From contig NZ_JBASAD010000016.1 of assembly GCF_049650445.1 (NCBI RefSeq), forward strand, positions 62,001 to 126,000: 64,000 nt of DNA. Direction: 5' to 3'. Below are positions 24,298 through 33,264 of this stretch, piece by piece. Each line of letters opens with the position of its first letter. Within the stretch, counting starts at the first letter, position 1. The notes below the pieces were generated by a model. The model had not been told where the DNA came from. It worked only from the letters and a program-made list of their open reading frames with translations, and did not search any database. Made by a program: the position numbers and the translations under genes. Origin of the DNA: Castellaniella sp049650445 (GTDB taxonomy: Bacteria > Pseudomonadota > Gammaproteobacteria > Burkholderiales > Burkholderiaceae_B).

Positions 24298-25532
24298 CGA
24301 ATTTCCTCCAGGCGGCGAGGCCGGTAGGTTTCCCAGGTGTTGCAGCCCGGGCATTGCCAGTAGTAGCGACGCGCCTCGAAGCCGCAGTGCTCGCAGGCAT
24401 AGCGGTCCAGGCGCTGGCTGTGTTTATGGATCATGCTGCGCAGCAGGCTCAGGTCGGCCCCCGGCATCAGGGCCGAGTCCGGGAGGGGCTCGCCGCCCTG
24501 GGAATCCTCTGCACCAGCGGCCCCCTGGGCCAGCTCGACTTCGAGCAGACGGTCCAGCCCCAGCAGCGAGGGGTGAGCACGCAGCGCCTGGCGGGCGAAG
24601 GCCCAGGCCGGGACAGTGCCCTCCGAGGCGTGCAGGGCGCGGAAGATCACGTTGAACAGGTCGAGCGTCGGCAAGCGGACGTACTGCTCGCGCAGCAGCG
24701 ACAGACCTTCGGCGGCGCGCCCCAGGGACGCATGACAATCCAGCAACTGCTGGGCGACCAGGCCGGAGAATTCGGGCGCGATGATGAGCACATCCTGGAG
24801 TTGGGCGCGCTGGGCTTCCAGGTCGCCGCGCAGGGCCGCCCAACGGGCGCGCAGCATACGCACGCGGGTCTCGGAGGCCGGAGTGGCACCGTTCTGGCGC
24901 GCGGCGTTCTCGGCGGCATCCAGGGCCTGGGCGGCGGCATCGAAGTCCGGCGTCTTGGACTCCATCAAGGCCTGGGCGCGCTCGCAGTGGTAGTGGGCCA
25001 ACTGCGGGACGGGCTCGTCGATGCGGCTGCGCAACTGCTGGACCGCGTCGATGGCCTTGCCCCAGTCGTGCTCGGATTCGTGGATGCGGACCAGGGCGCG
25101 CAAAGCTTCCAGCACGTGACGGGTCTGCAGCACCGCCAGAAAGCCCTGTTCGGCGCGGTCCAGCATGCCGGCCTTGAGAAAGTCCTGGGCCAGGGCCAAC
25201 TGGGCGTTTTCGCGATCGGGCAGCGGCAGGTCTTCGCGCGAGAGCAGGCTTTGGTGCACGCGGATGGCGCGCTCGATCTCGCCCCGGCGGCGGAACAGAC
25301 TGCCCAGGGCGAAGTGCAGTTCGGTGGTTTCCGGATCGAGCTTGGCGACCTCGACAAAGGCGTCGATGGCGCGATCGGGCTGCTCGTTGAGCAGGAAGTT
25401 CAGTCCCTTGAAGTAGGAATCGGGCAGCGCCCGGGTTTCCGACAGCATCTGGCGGAAATCAAAACGCGCTGCCAGCCAGCCCAGACCGAACAGCACCGGG
25501 ACGATGATCAGCCACCAGGGCTCGAAATCCAC
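24294..25532 (-). CDS. lapB: LPS assembly protein LapB (YciM)
   Basis: Inner-membrane TPR protein that in E. coli links LPS synthesis to FtsH-dependent turnover of LpxC. The 412 residues begin with one transmembrane helix (WWLIIVPVLFGLGWLAARF), continue with TPR-like repeats (about 45-330: PDRAIDAFVEVAKLDPETTE, GEIERAIRVHQSLL, and so on) and end with the rubredoxin-like metal site CEHCGF ... CPGC. It forms part of a lapA-lapB-hldA-hldD unit with 4-bp overlaps, consistent with a shared role in LPS production. Confidence 0.95.
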   Translation of the reverse strand: MDFEPWWLIIVPVLFGLGWLAARFDFRQMLSETRALPDSYFKGLNFLLNEQPDRAIDAFVEVAKLDPETTELHFALGSLFRRRGEIERAIRVHQSLLSREDLPLPDRENAQLALAQDFLKAGMLDRAEQGFLAVLQTRHVLEALRALVRIHESEHDWGKAIDAVQQLRSRIDEPVPQLAHYHCERAQALMESKTPDFDAAAQALDAAENAARQNGATPASETRVRMLRARWAALRGDLEAQRAQLQDVLIIAPEFSGLVAQQLLDCHASLGRAAEGLSLLREQYVRLPTLDLFNVIFRALHASEGTVPAWAFARQALRAHPSLLGLDRLLEVELAQGAAGAEDSQGGEPLPDSALMPGADLSLLRSMIHKHSQRLDRYACEHCGFEARRYYWQCPGCNTWETYRPRRLEEIR

Positions 25533-25546
25533 GACCTGCCCCCGAG

Positions 25547-25870
25547 CTACAGGGGCGCCAGCGGCGCGACGGTTTCGGGGATCACCGGGGCGGACGCGGT
25601 CTGGGGATGGTCCAGGGCGTCCTGGGCGCGAGCGAGTTCGCGACGCAAACGGTTGATTTCACGGCGGCGGCGCAGCATGCCCGTGGCCGCCATGAGCAGA
25701 CCGAAAGCCACCCCCAGAACGAAGGCGACCAACATCACGACGATCAGCGGAACCTGGCTGAACACATGGTCGGCAAACAGGCCGACGTCCACCGGCGCGG
25801 TGTTTTTCAAGGCAAAAAGCAGCACGATGATAAAGATCACCAGCCGCAGAATCCAGACCAGGTAGCGCAT
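25547..25870 (-). CDS. lapA: LapA family (DUF1049) inner-membrane protein
   Basis: A 107-residue protein with two transmembrane helices (ILRLVIFIIVLLFALKN and VPLIVVMLVAFVLGVAFGLLMAA) and a basic coiled C-terminal segment (RRRREINRLRRELARAQ), the LapA/YciS pattern. It is the usual partner of LapB. The start is the ATG seven bases after GAGGAGC; an upstream extension is possible but unlikely. It lies 14 bp before lapB. Confidence 0.92.
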   Translation of the reverse strand: MRYLVWILRLVIFIIVLLFALKNTAPVDVGLFADHVFSQVPLIVVMLVAFVLGVAFGLLMAATGMLRRRREINRLRRELARAQDALDHPQTASAPVIPETVAPLAPL

Positions 25871-25899
25871 GCGACAAGCTCCTCGGGGCAATCTAGGCA

Positions 25900-25943
25900 T
25901 TGTAAAAGAAAACGGGCGGTGCCTCGCAAAAGGCACCGCCCGT
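25900..25943 (-). terminator. Intrinsic terminator after ihfB
   Basis: A 13-bp GC-rich stem (arms 25912-25924 and 25931-25943, loop 25925-25930) is followed on the minus strand by TTTTCTTTTA. It lies 32 bp beyond the ihfB stop and about 30 bp before lapA, so it probably reduces read-through from rpsA-ihfB into lapAB. Confidence 0.88.
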
Positions 25944-25975
25944 CGTTCGGCCGCGATGGCGCGGCGCGGCCCGCA

Positions 25976-26329
25976 TTACATCATGCGGGCCTGGTACAGA
26001 TCGGCCACGGTGGCGGGCTCGTCGGCGTCGCCGCCGTCAGGCCCCTGGTCCACGCGTTCGCGCAGTTCCTTGCCGGGTTTGAAGTGCGGCACCAGCTTGG
26101 CCGGCACGTGCACTTTTTCACCGGATTTCGGATTGCGGCCCACGCGCGGCTGACGCCGCGAGAGGGAAAAGCTGCCGAAGCCGCGGATTTCGATGCGCTG
26201 CCCCTGGGCCAGCGCATCGGCCATCGCGTCCAGGACCGTCTTGACTGCAAAGTCCATGTCACGGGCCGCCAACTGCGGATAGCGGCCCGCCAGCACGGCG
26301 ATGAGTTCGGACTTGGTCAGGCCAGGCAT
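25976..26329 (-). CDS. ihfB: Integration host factor subunit beta
   Basis: DNA-bending nucleoid protein, partner of IHF-alpha. The 117 residues include the DNABII signature: TKSELIAVLA, IRGFGSFSLSRRQPRVGRNPKSGE and VPHFKPGKELRERV. There is a roughly 20-residue acidic tail (DQGPDGGDADEPATVADLYQ) beyond the usual E. coli end, a common variation in Burkholderiales. Its ATG shares one base with the rpsA TAA (TAATG), so it is translationally coupled to rpsA, the usual rpsA-ihfB order. Confidence 0.95.
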   Translation of the reverse strand: MPGLTKSELIAVLAGRYPQLAARDMDFAVKTVLDAMADALAQGQRIEIRGFGSFSLSRRQPRVGRNPKSGEKVHVPAKLVPHFKPGKELRERVDQGPDGGDADEPATVADLYQARMM

Positions 26330-28041
26330 TACTCGTCGCGCTGCTGGTCGAGCTTGGCCTTCAGCAGGGCGCCCAGGTTGGTGGTGCCCGAGGAGGCGCT
26401 GGCTTCGGTCATGCGCTGGATGGTTTCAGCCGTTTCGGCGTTGTCGCGAGCCTTGATCGACAACTGGATCGAACGCGCCTTGCGGTCGACGTTGATGATC
26501 ATGGTTTCGACCTGGTCGCCGGCATGCAGCACCGTGGTGGCGTCTTCGACGCGGCCAGCGGAGATTTCCGAGGCACGCAGGTAGCCTTCGACGTCCACGG
26601 ACAGCGTCACGACGGCGCCCTTGGGTTCGACGGACTTCACGGTGCCCGACAGGACGGCGCCCTTGTCGTAGGTGGCCACGAAGTTGTTGAACGGATCGCC
26701 TTCGAGCTGCTTGACGCCCAGGGAGATGCGCTCCTTGTCGGTGTCGATGCCCAGCACCACGGCGTCGATCTCGTCACCCTTCTTGAAGTTGCGCACGGCT
26801 TCTTCGCCGGTCTCGGACCAGGAGATGTCGGACAGATGCACCAGGCCGTCGATGCCGCCGGGCAGACCGACGAACACGCCGAAGTCGGTGATCGACTTGA
26901 TGGCGCCGTGGACCTTGTCGCCACGCTTGAAGTTCGAAGCGAAATCTTCCCAGGGGTTCGGGCGGCACTGCTTCATGCCCAGCGAGATGCGGCGACGGTC
27001 TTCGTCGATTTCCAGGACCATGACTTCGACTTCTTCGCCCAGGGTCACGACCTTGCGCGGATCGACGTTCTTGTTGGTCCAGTCCATTTCGGAGACGTGC
27101 ACCAGACCTTCGATACCGGCTTCGACTTCAACGAACGCACCGTAGTCGGTCAGGTTGGTGACCTTGCCGAACAGGCGGGTGCTTTGCGGGTAGCGGCGGC
27201 CCAGGCCGATCCAGGGATCTTCGCCCAGTTGCTTGACGCCCAGCGACACGCGGGACTTTTCCTGGTCGAACTTGAGGACCTTGGCTTCGATTTCCTGACC
27301 CACCTGCAGCACTTCGGACGGGTGGCGGACACGGCGCCAGGCCATGTCGGTGATGTGCAGCAGGCCGTCGATGCCGCCCAGGTCCACGAACGCACCGTAG
27401 TCGGTGATGTTCTTGACGATACCCTTGACGATGGCGCCTTCGTGCAGCGTTTCGAGCAGCTTTTCGCGCTCTTCACCCATGCTGGCTTCGAGCACGGCAC
27501 GGCGCGACAGCACGACGTTGTTGCGCTTGCGGTCGAGCTTGATGACCTTGAATTCGAGGGTCTTGCCTTCGTAGGGGGTGGTGTCCTTGACGGGACGCAG
27601 GTCGACCAGCGAACCCGGCAGGAAGGCGCGGATGCCGTTGGTCATGACCGTCAGGCCGCCCTTGACCTTGCCGGTGATGGTGCCGTTGACCAGTTCGCCG
27701 GATTCCAGGGCCTGTTCCAGTTGCAGCCAGGCCGACAGGCGCTTGGCGCGGTCACGCGACAGGATGGTGTCGCCGTAGCCGTTTTCCAGGGAATCGATGG
27801 CGACGGAAACGAAGTCGCCGTCCTGCACTTCCAGGTCGCCCTGGTCGTTCAGGAATTCTTCCAGGGGAATGTAGGCTTCGGACTTGAGGCCGGCATTGAC
27901 CACGACGAAATTGTGGTCGACGCGCACGACTTCGGCGGAGATGACCTCGCCGGAGCGCATGTTCTGATCTTTGATGCTGGCGGCAAACAGATCGGCAAAG
28001 CTTTCGCCGCCCAGGGCGGCTTCAGTGGTAAGGGTGGACAT
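26329..28041 (-). CDS. rpsA: 30S ribosomal protein S1
   Basis: Binds mRNA and assists initiation on structured or weak-Shine-Dalgarno messages. The 570 residues contain six S1/OB repeats, for example GIVKNITDYGAFVDLGGIDG, GKVTNLTDYGAFVEVEAGIEG and GAIKSITDFGVFVGLPGGIDG. The start is MSTLTTEAALGGESFADLF; a 10-residue longer frame is not needed. As in other rpsA genes, no clear Shine-Dalgarno precedes the ATG (GGATTATCGTTC). The 106-bp leader contains short hairpins, in line with known S1 autoregulation. It is coupled to ihfB. Confidence 0.97.
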   Translation of the reverse strand: MSTLTTEAALGGESFADLFAASIKDQNMRSGEVISAEVVRVDHNFVVVNAGLKSEAYIPLEEFLNDQGDLEVQDGDFVSVAIDSLENGYGDTILSRDRAKRLSAWLQLEQALESGELVNGTITGKVKGGLTVMTNGIRAFLPGSLVDLRPVKDTTPYEGKTLEFKVIKLDRKRNNVVLSRRAVLEASMGEEREKLLETLHEGAIVKGIVKNITDYGAFVDLGGIDGLLHITDMAWRRVRHPSEVLQVGQEIEAKVLKFDQEKSRVSLGVKQLGEDPWIGLGRRYPQSTRLFGKVTNLTDYGAFVEVEAGIEGLVHVSEMDWTNKNVDPRKVVTLGEEVEVMVLEIDEDRRRISLGMKQCRPNPWEDFASNFKRGDKVHGAIKSITDFGVFVGLPGGIDGLVHLSDISWSETGEEAVRNFKKGDEIDAVVLGIDTDKERISLGVKQLEGDPFNNFVATYDKGAVLSGTVKSVEPKGAVVTLSVDVEGYLRASEISAGRVEDATTVLHAGDQVETMIINVDRKARSIQLSIKARDNAETAETIQRMTEASASSGTTNLGALLKAKLDQQRDE

Positions 28042-28147
28042 GAACGATAATCCATACGCCCCGAAGGGCAATCATGACACGCCAGGCAAAACGCCCGGCG
28101 GAGTGAAAAAACATCCCGCCTGAAGCAAACGCCGGAAACAGCGCCCG

Positions 28148-30175
28148 TCAGGCAGGCCCGCGTGCGGACCAGAGATCCAGCACTTGACGCACCACGTCAT
28201 CGATCCCCTGATGGGACGAATCCACAGTGACCGCATCCGCCGCCGCAACAAGCGGCGCATGCGCCCGACCCCGGTCTCGCGCATCACGCGCCCGAAGGTC
28301 TTTTAAAAGGTCATCTAGGTTAGCAGAAAAACCCTTGTCCTTCAACTGCTTATGGCGCCGTTGCGCCCGCACCTCGACGCCCGCGTCGAGAAAGATTTTC
28401 AAGGGGGCGTCGGGAAAGACCACCGTGCCCATGTCGCGCCCGTCGGCCACCAGACCCGGCGCCCGGCAAAAATCCTGCTGGCACGCCAGCAGCGCCTCGC
28501 GCACCGCCGGCCAGGCGGCCACGCGCGAGGCCAGATTGCCGACCGCTTCCTGGCGGATCTGGCTGCCGACGTCCTCATTGCCCATGAAGACGGTGCCCTC
28601 TTCGAAGCGCACGTCCAGATGCCGCGCCAACCGGGCCGCCTGGGCCTCGTCGGTGCCATCGCCGCCCTCGCGCAGCACCGCCAGAGCGGTCAGGCGATAG
28701 AGCGCACCACTGTCCAGCACATGCCAGCCCAAGGCCTGGGCCACCCGCTGCGCAATGGTGCCCTTGCCCGAGGCGGTCGGGCCGTCGATGGTGATGATCG
28801 GCGCAGTCCGCACCGGGGCGCCTTGGGCAAGGGGATCGATGGACAGCAAGCGACGAAAGTCCGTGAAGTAGTCCGGATAGGTCTTGCTGACGCAGTCTGG
28901 ATCCAGGATGGTCACCGGCACGGGGCCGAAGGCCGCCAGCGAGAAGCACATCGCCATGCGATGATCGTCGTAGGTGCGGATTTCGGCGGCGCGCCAGCCA
29001 TCGGCCGGCAAGGGATGCACGGTCAGGCTGTCGGCATCGGACTCCACCCGCGCGCCCAGGCGGGCGAGTTCGGCATGCATGGCATCGATGCGGTCGGTTT
29101 CCTTGACCCGCCAACTGGCGATGTTGCGCAGCCGGCAGGGGCCGTCGGCGTACAGGGCCAGCACGGCGGCGGTCATGGCGGCATCGGGGATCAGGTTGAA
29201 ATCCCGGTCGAAGGCCTTGAGCCGTTCGCCCCTGGCCACGACTGGCCCCCGCACCACCAGGGCGTCGGCCTCGCGTTCGACCCGCGCGCCCATGGCCTCG
29301 ACGACCTCGGCAAAGGCCACGTCGCCCTGGATGCTGTCGCCGCCGACGCCTTCGATGCGGACCGGACCGCCCGCAATGGCGCCCAGCCCCAGGAAATACG
29401 AGGCGGACGAGGCATCGCCCTCGACCCGATAGCGGCCCGGGGCGCGATAGCACGCGTCGGCCGGGATGGTGAAGCGTTCCCAGCCTTCGCGGCGCACACG
29501 CACGCCAAAGCGTTCCATCAGGTTCAGGGTGATCAGGATGTAGGGCTTGGAGATCAGCGGGCCATCCAGTTCGATGACCACGTCCTGGCCGGCCCGGCGG
29601 GCCGCGATCGGCGCGGCCATGAGCAGCGCCGTCAGGAACTGGCTGGACACGGAGCCGCGCACCCGGACGGGTCGGCTCAGGTCCAAAGCCCCTCGGCCGA
29701 TGCGCAAGGGCGGATAGCCCTCCTGCCCTTCATAGGTGATCTCGCAGCCCAGGCCTCGCAGCGCCTGCACCAGATCGCCAATGGGGCGCTCGTGCATGCG
29801 CGGCACGCCGGACAGGCGGTAGTCGCCGCCCATCATCGCCAGAGCTGCCGTCAGCGGCCGGAAGGCCGTGCCCGCATTGCCCAGGAACAGATCGGCCTGT
29901 GTGTTCGGCCAGTCCGCCGCGCCGTCCAGGCTGAGCGAATCCTCGCCGGTCTGGCGCAGATCCAGGCCCAGAGTTTGCAGGGCCGCACGCATGACCCGCG
30001 TGTCGTCGGAATCCAGCAGGCCATCCAGTTCAGTGGTGCCTTCCGCCAACGCCGCCAGCAGCAGCGCCCGGTTGGAAATGCTTTTGGAACCCGGCAGCGT
30101 CACTGTGCCGCGCGCATGCACGGCCGGCGCAAGAAGCAGGGAAGGTTCGCGCGCGCCGGCGCCGCTCGTGTTCAT
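28148..30175 (-). CDS. aroA-cmk: Fused 3-phosphoshikimate 1-carboxyvinyltransferase / cytidylate kinase
   Basis: One 675-residue frame carries two enzymes. Residues 1 to about 445 are EPSP synthase, the sixth shikimate step: LPGSKSISNRALLLAALAEG, LGNAGTAFRPLTA, RDFNLIPDAAMTAA and KETDRIDAM. Residues 459-675 are CMP kinase: ITIDGPTASGKGT P-loop, DSGALYRLTA, DGRDMGTVVFPDA and RDARDRGR. A linker of about 13 residues (LLSIDPLAQGAPV) joins them, with no stop or frameshift. In relatives the two genes are usually adjacent but separate. The ATG at 30175 shares a base with the tyrA TGA; a GTG one codon earlier is possible. Both activities should be intact. Confidence 0.96.
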   Translation of the reverse strand: MNTSGAGAREPSLLLAPAVHARGTVTLPGSKSISNRALLLAALAEGTTELDGLLDSDDTRVMRAALQTLGLDLRQTGEDSLSLDGAADWPNTQADLFLGNAGTAFRPLTAALAMMGGDYRLSGVPRMHERPIGDLVQALRGLGCEITYEGQEGYPPLRIGRGALDLSRPVRVRGSVSSQFLTALLMAAPIAARRAGQDVVIELDGPLISKPYILITLNLMERFGVRVRREGWERFTIPADACYRAPGRYRVEGDASSASYFLGLGAIAGGPVRIEGVGGDSIQGDVAFAEVVEAMGARVEREADALVVRGPVVARGERLKAFDRDFNLIPDAAMTAAVLALYADGPCRLRNIASWRVKETDRIDAMHAELARLGARVESDADSLTVHPLPADGWRAAEIRTYDDHRMAMCFSLAAFGPVPVTILDPDCVSKTYPDYFTDFRRLLSIDPLAQGAPVRTAPIITIDGPTASGKGTIAQRVAQALGWHVLDSGALYRLTALAVLREGGDGTDEAQAARLARHLDVRFEEGTVFMGNEDVGSQIRQEAVGNLASRVAAWPAVREALLACQQDFCRAPGLVADGRDMGTVVFPDAPLKIFLDAGVEVRAQRRHKQLKDKGFSANLDDLLKDLRARDARDRGRAHAPLVAAADAVTVDSSHQGIDDVVRQVLDLWSARGPA

Positions 30176-31056
30176 CACATCTGACTCCTGCCGCCCCAGA
30201 ACCGGCGGGCAAGCGCCGCCTGTTCGAGCTGGGCTTCGAGGGCGGCGGGGTCGGAGTCGCCTTCGAGACTCGCCCGCAGCAGCCGTAGCGCCTGTTCGAA
30301 ACCGTCCAGTTCGCGCAGCACCGCCGCCCGGTTGGAAAGAAAAATATCGCGCCAGACCTCGGCAGAGCCCGCCGCGATCCGGGTAAAGTCGCGGAATCCC
30401 GTGCCGGCCAGGTTCAGGCGCGTGTCGGCGTCATCCGCCCGGACGATCCCGGCCATATAGGCGGCCGCCAGAAAATGCGGCACGTGACTGACGGCGGCCA
30501 GCGCCCGGTCGTGGGCCTCGGGCGTCATCAGCGCAACGCGTGCGCCACAGGCCTCCCAGGCGCGGATCAGGCGATGCTGCAGGACGCCCGGCGTTTCATC
30601 GAACGGGGTCAGCACGACCTTGCGGCCGTGGTACAGCATGGGATCAGCCGCTTCGGGACCGGTCATTTCCGACCCCGCAATGGGGTGGCCGGGAATGAAC
30701 TGTGTATGCCGGTCGCCCAGGATATCCTGCGCCAGGCGGGCCACGTCGGCCTTGGTGCTGCCGGCGTCGGTGACGAGCGTCTCCGGCCGCAGGATCGGTG
30801 CCAGGTCCCGCAGGATCGGCGCCATCGCACCTACTGGCGTGGCCAGGAAAATCAGGTCGGCCTCGGCTGCCGCCTGGGACAGGTCGGCAATCTCGTCGAT
30901 CAGGCCCAGGTCACGGGCACGCTGGAGCGAGACGGGATTGCGCCCGACGCCCAGCACCCGGCCCACCTGCCCTACCCGGCGCAGAGCCGCCGCGAACGAG
31001 CCGCCGATCAGCCCCGTGCCGACGACGGCCAGGACCTGGACCAGTGCCTGGCTCAT
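30175..31056 (-). CDS. tyrA: Prephenate dehydrogenase
   Basis: NAD(P)-dependent oxidative decarboxylation of prephenate to 4-hydroxyphenylpyruvate for tyrosine. The 293 residues begin with a Rossmann motif (VLAVVGTGLIGGSFAAALRR) and contain TDAGSTKADV, FIPGHPIAGSEMTG (catalytic His) and the C-terminal helical domain (NLAGTGFRDFTRIA). There is no fused chorismate mutase or AroA domain. The ATG overlaps the hisC stop by 4 bp. Confidence 0.95.
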   Translation of the reverse strand: MSQALVQVLAVVGTGLIGGSFAAALRRVGQVGRVLGVGRNPVSLQRARDLGLIDEIADLSQAAAEADLIFLATPVGAMAPILRDLAPILRPETLVTDAGSTKADVARLAQDILGDRHTQFIPGHPIAGSEMTGPEAADPMLYHGRKVVLTPFDETPGVLQHRLIRAWEACGARVALMTPEAHDRALAAVSHVPHFLAAAYMAGIVRADDADTRLNLAGTGFRDFTRIAAGSAEVWRDIFLSNRAAVLRELDGFEQALRLLRASLEGDSDPAALEAQLEQAALARRFWGGRSQM

Positions 31057-32165
31057 CCCAGCAGCACGGCCTTCAGCGCATCGAGCAGGCGGGCGTTTTC
31101 TTCCGGCAGGCCGATGCTGACCCGCAGGTGTTCGGGCAGGCCGTCGCCCGCCACGGGCCGCACAATGATGCCCCGGCGCAGGAGCTCGACGTTGATGCGC
31201 GCAGCGTCGCCCACGCGTACCAGCACGAAATTCGTATGGCTGGGCACGAAATCCAGCCCCAGGGCGGCAAAGCCATCCTGCAACTGCGTCCGGCCCGCCC
31301 GGTTCAGGGCGTAGGTCCGGTCCAGGAAGTCGGTGTCCGCCAGGGCAACGCGCGCGGCGAGCTGGGCCAGGACGTTGACATTGAAGGGCTGACGCACCCG
31401 GTTCAGCAGATCGGTCAGTGTCGGCTGCGCCAGGGCGTAGCCGACCCGCAGCCCTGCCAGGCCATAGGCTTTGGAGAAGGTGCGGGTGACGATCAGATTG
31501 GGGAATTCGCGCACCCACTGCGTGCTGTCCGCGCGCGCCTCTGGGTCCAGGTATTCGTCGTAGGCTTCGTCCAGCAACACGGCGACGCGGTCCCCGTGCC
31601 GTGCCCGGACGGCTTCCAGGAAGGCTCGCACGCGCGGGCCGGACAGATGGGTGCCGGTGGGGTTGTTCGGGTTGGCGATGAACACCAGCCGCGTGTCGTC
31701 TGCGATGGCCGCCAGCATGGCGTCCAGATCATGGCCATAGTCGCGCGCCGGCACCATCAGGTGTCGGGCGCCTCGCGCCTGGGTGCTGAGCCGATAGACC
31801 ACGAACGCATGCTGCGCATAGACGGCCGACGTGCCCTCGTCCAGCAGTGCCAGGGAGGCCAGCTCCAGCAGATCGTTGGAGCCGTTGCCCAAGGTGACCC
31901 AATTCGCCGGCACCTGGTGGCGCGCCGCAAGCGCCGCTTTCAGGTCAAAGCCGTTGGGGTCCGGATAGCGGCCGTGCAGCGCGCCGACCGCATCGGCGAG
32001 CGCCGCACGCACGCGATCGGAGCAGCCCAGGGGATTCTCGTTGGAGGCCAGCTTGATGATGCCGTCCGGGTCCAGCCCGAACTCACGGGCAAGTTCCTCG
32101 ATCGGTTTGCCGGCCTGATAGGGAGCAATGGCCCGGATGTGGTCGGGCGCCTGGATGTCTGTCAT
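31053..32165 (-). CDS. hisC: Histidinol-phosphate aminotransferase
   Basis: PLP-dependent class I/II aminotransferase, 370 residues. It carries KLASNENPLG, ANPNNPTGTHL (Asn contacting PLP), DEAYDEYLD and the Schiff-base Lys in TRTFSKAYGLAGLRVGY (near 230). In the serC-pheA-hisC-tyrA arrangement this HisC paralogue often also serves aromatic amino acid transamination of phenylpyruvate and hydroxyphenylpyruvate. It starts at ATG MTDIQAPDHIRAIAPYQAG, 10 bp after the pheA stop. Confidence 0.95.
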   Translation of the reverse strand: MTDIQAPDHIRAIAPYQAGKPIEELAREFGLDPDGIIKLASNENPLGCSDRVRAALADAVGALHGRYPDPNGFDLKAALAARHQVPANWVTLGNGSNDLLELASLALLDEGTSAVYAQHAFVVYRLSTQARGARHLMVPARDYGHDLDAMLAAIADDTRLVFIANPNNPTGTHLSGPRVRAFLEAVRARHGDRVAVLLDEAYDEYLDPEARADSTQWVREFPNLIVTRTFSKAYGLAGLRVGYALAQPTLTDLLNRVRQPFNVNVLAQLAARVALADTDFLDRTYALNRAGRTQLQDGFAALGLDFVPSHTNFVLVRVGDAARINVELLRRGIIVRPVAGDGLPEHLRVSIGLPEENARLLDALKAVLLG

Positions 32166-32175
32166 GGAGCGGGCC

Positions 32176-33264
32176 TCATTGCCGGGGGTAGGACCCCAGC
32201 ACCTTGAAGAAGGCGACCTGCTGGCGCAGTTCGGCCAGAGCCTGGGCGACAGGCTCGTCGTCCCGATGACCCAGCAGATCGACGTAGAAATAGTATTCCC
32301 ACTGGCCCGTGCGGGCTGGCCGCGATTCGAAACGCGTCATGGACACACCGTGTCGGGACAGCGGCGCCAGCATGTCGTAGACGGCGCCGGCGCGGTTGGG
32401 CACGGCCAGCACCAGGCTGGTCTTGTCGCGGCCGGTGGGCCCGGAGTCGCGCGGCCCGACGGCCACGAAGCGGGTCTGGTTCTGGGGATCGTCCTGGATG
32501 CCGCTGGCCACGGCGCTCAGCCCCCAGGCAGCCGCAGCCGCATCCCCGGCGATCGCCGCACAGGCGGGATCTTCGGAGGCCATGCGCGCCGCCTGGGCGT
32601 TGCTGGCCACGGGCAGGCGCTCCAGCCCCGGATGGTTGCGGCTGAGCCAGGCCTGGCATTGGGCCAGAGCCTGGGGATGCCCCAGCACCCGGGTGACGCC
32701 TTCCAGCCCGCCGGTCAGGGTGAGCAGGTTGTGATGGATGCGGATGGTGCGTTCGCCCAGCACCTTCAGCGAGGCATTCAGCAGCAGGTCCAGGCTGCGG
32801 TTGACGGCGCCTTCGGTGGAGTTTTCCACCGGCACCATGCCGACGTCGGCCTGCCCGGCCTCGACGGCGCGGAAGACCTCGTCGAAGGACTCACAGCGCA
32901 GGCCGGTGATCGCATGGCCGAAATGCTCGAAGGACGCCTGCTCCGAAAACGAGCCCTGCGGCCCCAGGAAGGCGACGGTCAGCACGCTTTCGAGGCCGCG
33001 ACAGGTGGAGATGATCTGGCGCCAGACGGCGGCGACGGCTTCTTCGGGGACCGGTCCGGCGTTTTCCGACTGCAATCGGCGGATGATCAAAGCCTCGCGC
33101 TCGGGCTTGAGGATCGGTCCGGTCGCGTCGAACGCCTTTTTGACCTCGCCGACTTCCAGGGCCGCGCGGGCGCGCTGATTGAACAGATCCAGAATCTGCG
33201 TGTCCAGCGCATCGATGCGCTCGCGCAGCGGTTCCAGGCGGGACAGCAGGGTGTCATCCGCCAT
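32176..33264 (-). CDS. pheA: Bifunctional chorismate mutase / prephenate dehydratase
   Basis: Converts chorismate to prephenate and then to phenylpyruvate. The 362 residues contain an N-terminal AroQ mutase helical domain (about 1-90), the dehydratase domain beginning VAFLGPQGSFSEQA and containing VPVENSTEGAVN and the TRF motif (SMTRFESRPA), and a C-terminal ACT domain for phenylalanine feedback (about 275-355: LVLAVPNRAGAVYDMLAPL, ESRPARTG). Its start lies inside serC, an 11-bp overlap. Confidence 0.96.
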   Translation of the reverse strand: MADDTLLSRLEPLRERIDALDTQILDLFNQRARAALEVGEVKKAFDATGPILKPEREALIIRRLQSENAGPVPEEAVAAVWRQIISTCRGLESVLTVAFLGPQGSFSEQASFEHFGHAITGLRCESFDEVFRAVEAGQADVGMVPVENSTEGAVNRSLDLLLNASLKVLGERTIRIHHNLLTLTGGLEGVTRVLGHPQALAQCQAWLSRNHPGLERLPVASNAQAARMASEDPACAAIAGDAAAAAWGLSAVASGIQDDPQNQTRFVAVGPRDSGPTGRDKTSLVLAVPNRAGAVYDMLAPLSRHGVSMTRFESRPARTGQWEYYFYVDLLGHRDDEPVAQALAELRQQVAFFKVLGSYPRQ

